From Bordetella parapertussis (GTDB lineage: Bacteria; Pseudomonadota; Gammaproteobacteria; Burkholderiales; Burkholderiaceae_C): 5,705 nt of DNA. Within the stretch, counting starts at the first letter, position 1; each line of letters starts with the position of its first letter. The notes below the pieces were generated by a model. It did no database searches, was not told where the DNA came from, and was given only the letters and a program-made list of their open reading frames with translations. Shown in pieces: positions 1 through 4,796 of this stretch. The stretch lies in NCBI GenBank assembly GCA_945878355.1, contig CAMCTC010000196.1, positions 1 to 5,705 on the forward strand, written 5' to 3'. Both the position numbers and the translations under genes were made by a program.

Positions 1-281
1 CGATCGAAGGTGGCATCAACCGGCCAGGGTACGAAAAGACGCCCGAGATTGCCGCGTTATACGAGCATGCCAAAGGGCTGGCCGCAGAGATCGGCTTCGA
101 TCTGATCGACCTGAAGACCGGCGGCGGCAGTGATGGAAATTACACCGCCGCCATCGCCCCTACGCTTGATGGACTGGGCGTCGACGGCGATGGAGGTCAT
201 ACGTTGGAAGAGAGGCTGTACATCAGCAGCATCATTCCCCGCACCCGGTTGTTGATGCGGTTGATGGAGACGCTGCGATAG
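1..281 (+). CDS. M20-family zinc peptidase, glutamate carboxypeptidase (CPG2)-like, C-terminal fragment
   Basis: This is the last 92 residues of a gene that begins left of the window; the frame is open from base 3 to a TAG at 279-281. M20/M28-clan peptidases use two zinc ions to remove a C-terminal residue, and the CPG2 branch takes off glutamate from peptides or folates, often in the periplasm. Seen here: a GGGSDGNYTAA stretch (visible residues 40-50), matching the conserved Gly-Ser/Thr-Asp segment of the catalytic domain, then LGVDGDGGHTLEERLYISS (58-76). The His at visible residue 66 fits the C-terminal zinc ligand of the family (His385 of CPG2), followed by the usual final helix (PRTRLLMRLMETL). 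The other zinc ligands and the dimerisation domain lie outside the window, so activity, export and full length cannot be judged. It converges on the carbamoylase-like gene, with 55 nt between their stops. The family call is firm; the exact substrate is not known. Confidence 0.88.
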   Translation, partial: IEGGINRPGYEKTPEIAALYEHAKGLAAEIGFDLIDLKTGGGSDGNYTAAIAPTLDGLGVDGDGGHTLEERLYISSIIPRTRLLMRLMETLR

Positions 282-286
282 TGGCG

Positions 287-322
287 CCCGCTGGCTCGCC
301 GGTCCATCGCATCGGCAGCGGG
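287..322. terminator. Weak inverted repeat between convergent genes, possible terminator
   Basis: The arms CCCGCTG (287-293) and CAGCGGG (316-322) are exact reverse complements separated by 22 nt, with a further CCG/CGG pairing possible inside. The element lies between the stop of the M20 peptidase and the stop of the amidohydrolase, where a bidirectional terminator would be expected. No T-run follows on either strand, so a classical intrinsic terminator is not shown. The loop is long and the repeat may be chance in GC-rich DNA. Confidence 0.25.
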
Positions 323-336
323 TCAGGAAATGGCGT

Positions 337-1272
337 TCAAGGTGGTGGGACCGCGCCTTTGTATTCAGTGATTCGGCTGTAAAGCTTTGGATTGCGATGT
401 GCCGCAAAATCAAAAATCGTGGTCTTGTACGATTGGGTTCGGTCCAGATCGCATTCAGCCATAACCAGCTCATCGCCTTGCGTCTTCGAGCAGGCCACGA
501 TCTCACCCGAGGGCGCCACCACGATGGTGTCTGCAAGCATGGCTTGGCCTTCTTCGACGCCGCCTTTGGCGACGGCCACCGCCCAGGTGGCGTTCTGGTA
601 GGCGCCCGCCTGCATCACCAGCCGATGGTGGAAGCGCACCAGGGCATCATGGTCTGGCGCCTCAGGGTTTCGTAGCGGAGTGTTGTAGCCCACGAGCACA
701 AGTTCCACCCCTTGAAGGCCCAGCATTCGCCAGGCCTCGGGCCAGCGTCGGTCATTGCAGATCAACATGCCGACGACTCCACCGAAGGCGCGCCAGACCG
801 GAAATCCCAGATCTCCGGTCTCAAAGTAGCGCTTCTCGAGGTGCTGGTGCTCAAACCCTGGTTGCGGCTCGTGGTCACCCGGCAGGTGCACCTTGCGGTA
901 GTGGCCGATCAAGCCACCATCAGCACCAATCAGGGCCGAGCTGTTGAAGCGGCGAGGTCTGCCGCCCTGCTTGGCCAGTTCACCGTAGCCGAAGCACAAA
1001 CCCAGTCGAAGCTGACGCGCCGCTGCGAACAGCAGTTCGGTCTCCGGGCCGGGCATCGCGGCTTCAAAGAAGCCATCCAGCGCCGCATCATCGTCGATGG
1101 CCCAGCGCGGAAAGAACGTCGTCAGCGCCAGTTCCGGAAACACGATCAGTGTGGCATGGGCGCGCGCCGCTTTCTCCATGAGCGCGAGCATGCGCTCGAC
1201 GACCAAGCCCCGCCGCGCGTCGCGCGGGACCGGACCGAGTTGCGCAGCCGCGATCGTGATGACGCGGCCCAC
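337..1272 (-). CDS. Nitrilase-superfamily amidohydrolase, N-carbamoyl-D-amino acid hydrolase-like
   Basis: The protein is a carbon-nitrogen hydrolase very similar to N-carbamoyl-D-amino acid amidohydrolase, a cytoplasmic enzyme that splits an N-carbamoyl amino acid into amino acid, CO2 and ammonia. From the GTG at 1272 it has 311 residues (family about 304), and the catalytic triad falls at the same numbers as in the Agrobacterium enzyme: Glu47 (FPELALTTFFPRW), Lys127 (YRKVHLPG) and Cys172 (ICNDRRWPE). His129, His144 and Arg175/Arg176 are also in place, as are the HLEKRYFE and GYNTP segments. The frame stays open to an earlier GTG at 1314, inside the receptor gene. I prefer 1272 because its N terminus aligns residue for residue with the family and it lies 16 nt after the receptor stop. 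No clear Shine-Dalgarno precedes it, so translation may be coupled to the receptor. The C terminus has a few extra residues (YKGAVPPP). The family is near certain; D-specificity and substrate are inferred from similarity, and a related N-acyl or ureido amidase is possible. Confidence 0.92.
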   Translation of the reverse strand: MGRVITIAAAQLGPVPRDARRGLVVERMLALMEKAARAHATLIVFPELALTTFFPRWAIDDDAALDGFFEAAMPGPETELLFAAARQLRLGLCFGYGELAKQGGRPRRFNSSALIGADGGLIGHYRKVHLPGDHEPQPGFEHQHLEKRYFETGDLGFPVWRAFGGVVGMLICNDRRWPEAWRMLGLQGVELVLVGYNTPLRNPEAPDHDALVRFHHRLVMQAGAYQNATWAVAVAKGGVEEGQAMLADTIVVAPSGEIVACSKTQGDELVMAECDLDRTQSYKTTIFDFAAHRNPKLYSRITEYKGAVPPP

Positions 1273-1288
1273 GGCGTGCCAGCCCGCT

Positions 1289-3424
1289 CTAGAACTGGGC
1301 CCGCGCCAACACACCGATCGAGCGCGGTGCGACCCTGAAATCGGGCAGGCCGAAGATGCCCGGGAAGGTCACACTGTTTGAGTTGGTGAGGTTCTTCCCT
1401 TCAAGGTAGACCTGCCAGGTGGGCATTTCCACACCGATGCGTGCGTTCACCGTGTCGACGCTATTGCTGCTTATATTCACCCCTTGGTTGCGCACGATGA
1501 ACTTCACGGGATCGGAGTGCTGATAGTCCAGTCTGGCCATGCCGGGCAAGCCGGGCGCCCAGCTGAATCGCTGGCTCAGTGACACTGACGCCGTCTTCTG
1601 CGGCACGAAGTTCAACGGATCGCCCTGGTTGCGCTCCGCGGTCTTGACGTCGTACGTGAGATCCGAATACCCCAGCGACACATCGAGTGTCAAGGACTTG
1701 GTCAGCGCCGCCGACAGTGTGATGTCCAGACCCGGCCCCGAAGCTTTGCCGGAGTTGACTGTGAGCGCCTGACAGGTTGCAGGCGTGCAGCCGGGCGCCA
1801 GGTCTTGCGCCTGCACGTTGCTGTACTTGCTGTGGTACGCAGCCACTTCGTACTGGAAGGTGTCGCCAAACAAGGAACCACGATTGCCGATCTCGGCGCT
1901 GACGATGTCCTCGGGGCCGTATTTGCGAGGCGTTGCCGTGGCATTGAAGCCCCCGCTGCGGAAGCCCTTGGAGACGGTTGCATAGAGTGCTTCTTTGGGA
2001 GCATAACGCCACAACAAGTTCAGTCTCGGCGTGGTGGCGCTGAACTCCGCATGGTCGTTGTAGAGGGTTGAAGGCGTGCCTGGGGGCGCAAAGCCAGACG
2101 CCAGCTTGGAGCCGACGTTGTCTGCCTCCTCCTTGAACGAGCGCAGGCCACCGGTAAGCCTCCATTGCGGCGACAAGGCATAGGTCAGTTCGCCAAACAA
2201 GGCCGTCTGCGTCACGTTGGTGGGACCGGTGCCATCGAAGCCGCCTTGCAAACGGAACGTCGAATCGGTCCAGACATCCGAGTTGACCGAATGGGTGTCG
2301 GTCTTGCGGTAAAAGACACCCGCGGTCCAGGTCAATGGGATCTTGTTGTCGGCCGACTCAAGGCGCAGTTCCTGTGTCGTGATTTTTTGCGAAATGTCTT
2401 GCCGATAGGCGCCGCCGGATGTGGGCTTGGGCATGATCAGCGCCCTGAACGGCAAGCCGGCATAAATCGCCGTCAACTCGGCCGTGGTGTCGATCCTTCG
2501 ATCGATGTAGCCGGTGGAGCTGACCAATCGCACCTTCCCCAAGTCGGCATTCACTACCAAATTGAATAGGTCGGTCGTGTCCTTGGTTGGCGACGCGATA
2601 TATGACGCAATGGTTCGATCGGCGGCCGAGCCCGAATTGTTCTTGGTGTCGGTGGCAGTGCGGAAGAACATCGCGGTCACGTCGACGTTCGCACTTGGCT
2701 GCACCAGAAGTTTGGCTCGCAGGAAGTCGCGCTTCGCGCTGTTGATATCCTTGGCGCCGCTGGCCTTGTTGTCGACCCAGCCCGGCAGATCTTCGTGGCC
2801 AGCCACCAGGCGCAAGCCCGCAACGCCATCCGCCAGCGGCACGTTCACCATGCCATTGGTCCGCCAACCGGTCTGTCCGCTGCTTAATTGGCTAAAACCT
2901 GTCTCGACGTTGGCCTCAAACTTATCCAGACGTGGTGCCCGAGTGATGAAGCGGATCGTGCCGCCCATTGAACCGTCGCCATATAGCGTACCTTGCGGGC
3001 CACGCAGGACCTCGATCCGCGCCATATCCACCAGCGGCACGTCGAGCGACCGCTGGGCGTCTGGCATGTTCAACGAAATGTCGTCGAGGTAGGTGCCCAC
3101 AAGTGCAGGACCGTAACCCACGCCTTGTGACAGGCCACGCAGCTGGATCCGGCTGGCGCCTGGCGCGTTCTGATTGATGAATAGCGACGGCACCACCGAC
3201 TGCATTTGCTGGATGTCAGTGATGCCGCGATCGGCAATCTCTTTGCCGCCAATCGCAGTAATCGAGTAAGGAACATCAATCAGCAATTGGCTGCGCTTTG
3301 AAGCTGTAACTTCGATCGTCTGTAGTCGAGTTTCCGGGTCGACCGTGGTTTGCGCCATCACAGGCCAAGCGGCCAAGACGGCAGCAACCGGCGTCAGCAG
3401 GCATTTCATCGTATGGGTATTCAT
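1289..3424 (-). CDS. TonB-dependent outer-membrane receptor
   Basis: This 711-residue receptor would carry a scarce ligand across the outer membrane using energy from TonB-ExbB-ExbD. Residues 1-24 form a signal peptide with likely cleavage at VMA|QTT, followed by a TonB-box-like TIEVTA (36-41). The plug spans about 48-163 and ends with the hallmark IEVLRGPQGTLYG and GGTIRFIT (137-161). The rest is a 22-strand-type barrel with the family block YATVSKGFRSGGFNA (481-495), ending in Phe711, the usual barrel-assembly signal. There is no N-terminal STN signalling domain, so FecA-style sigma/anti-sigma control is unlikely. Cys546 and Cys551 sit in a probable surface loop and could form a disulphide. 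The ATG is chosen because AAGGAG lies 7 nt upstream; Met6 is less likely. It is first in a probable two-gene operon with the amidohydrolase. Its ligand cannot be read from the sequence: the family includes siderophore receptors, but no siderophore genes are here, and the partner gene points to an amino acid derivative or peptide. Confidence 0.93.
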   Translation of the reverse strand: MNTHTMKCLLTPVAAVLAAWPVMAQTTVDPETRLQTIEVTASKRSQLLIDVPYSITAIGGKEIADRGITDIQQMQSVVPSLFINQNAPGASRIQLRGLSQGVGYGPALVGTYLDDISLNMPDAQRSLDVPLVDMARIEVLRGPQGTLYGDGSMGGTIRFITRAPRLDKFEANVETGFSQLSSGQTGWRTNGMVNVPLADGVAGLRLVAGHEDLPGWVDNKASGAKDINSAKRDFLRAKLLVQPSANVDVTAMFFRTATDTKNNSGSAADRTIASYIASPTKDTTDLFNLVVNADLGKVRLVSSTGYIDRRIDTTAELTAIYAGLPFRALIMPKPTSGGAYRQDISQKITTQELRLESADNKIPLTWTAGVFYRKTDTHSVNSDVWTDSTFRLQGGFDGTGPTNVTQTALFGELTYALSPQWRLTGGLRSFKEEADNVGSKLASGFAPPGTPSTLYNDHAEFSATTPRLNLLWRYAPKEALYATVSKGFRSGGFNATATPRKYGPEDIVSAEIGNRGSLFGDTFQYEVAAYHSKYSNVQAQDLAPGCTPATCQALTVNSGKASGPGLDITLSAALTKSLTLDVSLGYSDLTYDVKTAERNQGDPLNFVPQKTASVSLSQRFSWAPGLPGMARLDYQHSDPVKFIVRNQGVNISSNSVDTVNARIGVEMPTWQVYLEGKNLTNSNSVTFPGIFGLPDFRVAPRSIGVLARAQF

Positions 3425-3431
3425 GCGGCTT

Positions 3432-3437
3432 CTCCTT
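3432..3437 (-). promoter_or_regulatory. Ribosome binding site of the TonB-dependent receptor
   Basis: On the minus strand the sequence reads AAGGAG, 7 nt before the ATG at 3424-3422. This strong, well-spaced site decides in favour of the first Met over Met6. Confidence 0.8.
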
Positions 3438-3467
3438 GTTTAGATGGGTGTAAAACTTTATGGTAGT

Positions 3468-3483
3468 GGATAATATAATATCC
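3468..3483. promoter_or_regulatory. Palindromic operator candidate in the divergent promoter region
   Basis: GGATA (3468-3472) and TATCC (3479-3483) are exact inverted repeats around a 6-nt AT-only centre. The element lies between the -35 and -10 boxes predicted for the receptor operon and also contains the best -10 box for the aminotransferase on the other strand. One bound dimer could therefore control both directions. No regulator gene is visible in the window, so the protein partner is unknown. An AT-rich palindrome of this size could also arise by chance. Confidence 0.4.
3474..3479 (+). promoter_or_regulatory. Candidate -10 box for the aminotransferase
   Basis: A perfect TATAAT lies in the AT-rich stretch 118 nt before the aminotransferase ATG. 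No good -35 box stands 16-18 nt upstream (GTAAAA at 3450-3455 gives three matches at 18 nt), so this promoter would be weak or need an activator. Its leader would be about 110 nt, in which I see no recognisable riboswitch or attenuator. Confidence 0.3.
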
Positions 3484-3581
3484 GTCAACCGACTTGCATC
3501 GTAAAATTCGTAGCGTACGCATGGGTAAGTTGTGTGATCCTGCTGTTCCTCAAGATGTTTGCATGGGTTTTTTAATAGACG

Positions 3582-3588
3582 AAAGGAG
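3582..3588 (+). promoter_or_regulatory. Ribosome binding site of the aminotransferase
   Basis: AAAGGAG precedes the ATG at 3597 with 8 nt between, a strong Shine-Dalgarno that supports this start. Confidence 0.8.
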
Positions 3589-3596
3589 CCCCAGAA

Positions 3597-4796
3597 ATGA
3601 GCGAGACGGCCTTTATCTTTGCGCAACGTGTTAGTCGATTGAAGCCCTCGATGATTCGTGAACTGATGAAGCTCATGGGTCGCCCGGGCCTGGTGTCACT
3701 TGGCGGCGGTTTACCGTCGGCGGCCAGTTTCCCCGCCGAGGCGTTGCGTGCAACTGCCCAACGCGTGCTGTCCCAGACCCCCCGCGAAGCACTTCAGTAC
3801 GCTACAACGGAAGGGCTGCCCGCGCTGCGCGAGTGGGTCGCGGAGCGCTTGCGTCAACGCGGCTTAGCCGTGCATGCGACACAGGTACTCATTACCAGCG
3901 GATCCCAGCAGGGGCTGGATCTGGTGGCCAAGCTCCTATTGGAAAAGGGCGCCAAGGTGGCAGTCGAATCGCCCACTTATTTGGGTGCCCTGCAGGCCTT
4001 TGCACCGTATGAGGCCGACGCCGTGGAGGTCGCGTGCGATGAAGCCGGGCCGCTGCCCGAGAGCCTGCACGAAGTGGTCGGCGCCAGGGCACTGTACCTG
4101 CTTCCAAATTTCCAGAACCCCACGGGGCGATGCATTCCGGACGAACGGCGCATAGCGATCGCCAATCAAGCGAAGAAGCAGGGGCTTCCGCTGATTGAGG
4201 ACGACCCCTACGGTGATCTATGGTTCGATCAGGCGCCGCCGCCACCTGTGGCTGCCCATTGGCCTGAGGGAACCGTCTACCTGGGCTCGTTTTCAAAGAT
4301 CCTGGCGCCAGGTTTGCGCCTGGGCTATGCCGTGGCGCCTGCGCATGTTTACGACCTGTTGGTGAATGCGAAGCAGGCGGCTGATCTGCATAGCGGGACG
4401 TTTGCGCAACACCTGGTGATTGAGCTGCTGCGCACGGGCATGTTGGATACCCACTTGGGCGAGGTACGCGCGCAATATTGCCTTGGCCGCGATGCCATGG
4501 CACAGGCGCTGCATACGCACATGCGCGATCTCGCCACCTGGCAGGTGCCGCAAGGCGGCATGTTCTTCTGGTTGACCCTCGCTCCGGAGATTGACGCCGC
4601 TACGCTGTTACCGCAGGCCATCGAGCAAGGCGTGAGTTTTGTGCCGGGAGTTGCGTTCTTCGCGGCCAGGCCCATGCATCATTCAATCCGGCTGTCCTTT
4701 GTGACGGAATCCGCTGATCGCATCGTGCAGGGTGTGGCTGCTCTGGCGCAGGTCATTCGTCGTGCGCTGGCCACTCAGAGTGGCCAGGCCCAATAG
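3597..4796 (+). CDS. PLP-dependent aminotransferase, fold type I (LysN / 2-aminoadipate aminotransferase type)
   Basis: This 399-residue enzyme moves an amino group between an amino acid and a 2-oxo acid using pyridoxal phosphate, in the cytoplasm. The N terminus (FAQRVSRLKPSMIRELMKL) is the one typical of LysN-type enzymes, and there is no winged-helix domain, so it is a free-standing enzyme and not a MocR/GntR regulator. Visible active-site residues: GSQQGLDL (102-109, cofactor phosphate), Tyr128 in ESPTY, Asn174 in NFQNPTG, Asp202 and Tyr205 in EDDPYGDL (pyridine nitrogen and O3'), Lys234 in SFSKILAPGLRLGY (Schiff base) with Arg241, and Arg365 in SIRLSF (substrate carboxylate). All expected residues are present, so it should be active. 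Relatives act on 2-aminoadipate, branched-chain, aromatic or other L-amino acids; which of these applies cannot be told. It is divergent from the receptor operon and may share control with it. Its last 22 nt overlap the opposing serine hydrolase gene. Confidence 0.93.
   Translation: MSETAFIFAQRVSRLKPSMIRELMKLMGRPGLVSLGGGLPSAASFPAEALRATAQRVLSQTPREALQYATTEGLPALREWVAERLRQRGLAVHATQVLITSGSQQGLDLVAKLLLEKGAKVAVESPTYLGALQAFAPYEADAVEVACDEAGPLPESLHEVVGARALYLLPNFQNPTGRCIPDERRIAIANQAKKQGLPLIEDDPYGDLWFDQAPPPPVAAHWPEGTVYLGSFSKILAPGLRLGYAVAPAHVYDLLVNAKQAADLHSGTFAQHLVIELLRTGMLDTHLGEVRAQYCLGRDAMAQALHTHMRDLATWQVPQGGMFFWLTLAPEIDAATLLPQAIEQGVSFVPGVAFFAARPMHHSIRLSFVTESADRIVQGVAALAQVIRRALATQSGQAQ
4767..4787. terminator. 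Perfect inverted repeat in the tail-to-tail gene overlap, possible bidirectional terminator
   Basis: The arms CTGGCCACTC (4767-4776) and GAGTGGCCAG (4778-4787) are exact reverse complements around a single A. RNA from either strand could form a stable hairpin of about nine pairs with a three-base loop, and that loop is the TGA stop codon of the serine hydrolase. The repeat also codes for the C-terminal residues of the aminotransferase. There is no T-run on either side, so it would stop transcription only with help, or might instead protect mRNA 3' ends. A DNA-binding site is another possibility. Confidence 0.45.

Larger units (their letters stand above)
3460..3488 (-). promoter_or_regulatory. 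Candidate sigma70 promoter for the receptor-amidohydrolase operon
   Basis: On the minus strand TTGACG (3488-3483, five of six matches to the -35 consensus) is followed after exactly 17 nt by TACCAT (3465-3460, four of six, with the important first and last positions kept). Transcription would start near 3453, giving a leader of roughly 30 nt before the receptor ATG. The spacer is almost entirely filled by the palindrome at 3468-3483, a typical place for a repressor to block RNA polymerase. This is a motif-based prediction. Confidence 0.5.

Noticed and set aside
1273..1314. Extended start of the amidohydrolase at the upstream GTG (1314), adding 14 residues.
   Set aside because: The added residues do not match the family N terminus and lie inside the receptor coding region; the GTG at 1272 aligns residue for residue and puts the catalytic triad at the family numbers.
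712..1338. A 208-residue plus-strand frame opposite the amidohydrolase.
   Set aside because: It is the reverse shadow of a gene with full catalytic motifs; its translation is low-complexity and arginine-rich without domains.
3276..3626. A 116-residue minus-strand frame across the divergent intergenic region.
   Set aside because: It overlaps the start regions of two well-supported genes and both their ribosome binding sites, and its translation has no family resemblance.
3521..3634. A 37-codon frame with four cysteines running from the aminotransferase leader into its start (begins MGKLCDPAV).
   Set aside because: There is no ribosome binding site before its ATG, it overlaps the aminotransferase start in another frame, and it resembles no known leader peptide.
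3597..4796. MocR-type transcription regulator (GntR winged helix fused to an aminotransferase domain).
   Set aside because: No DNA-binding domain precedes the aminotransferase, a strong ribosome binding site sets the start, and the N terminus is that of a free-standing LysN-type enzyme.
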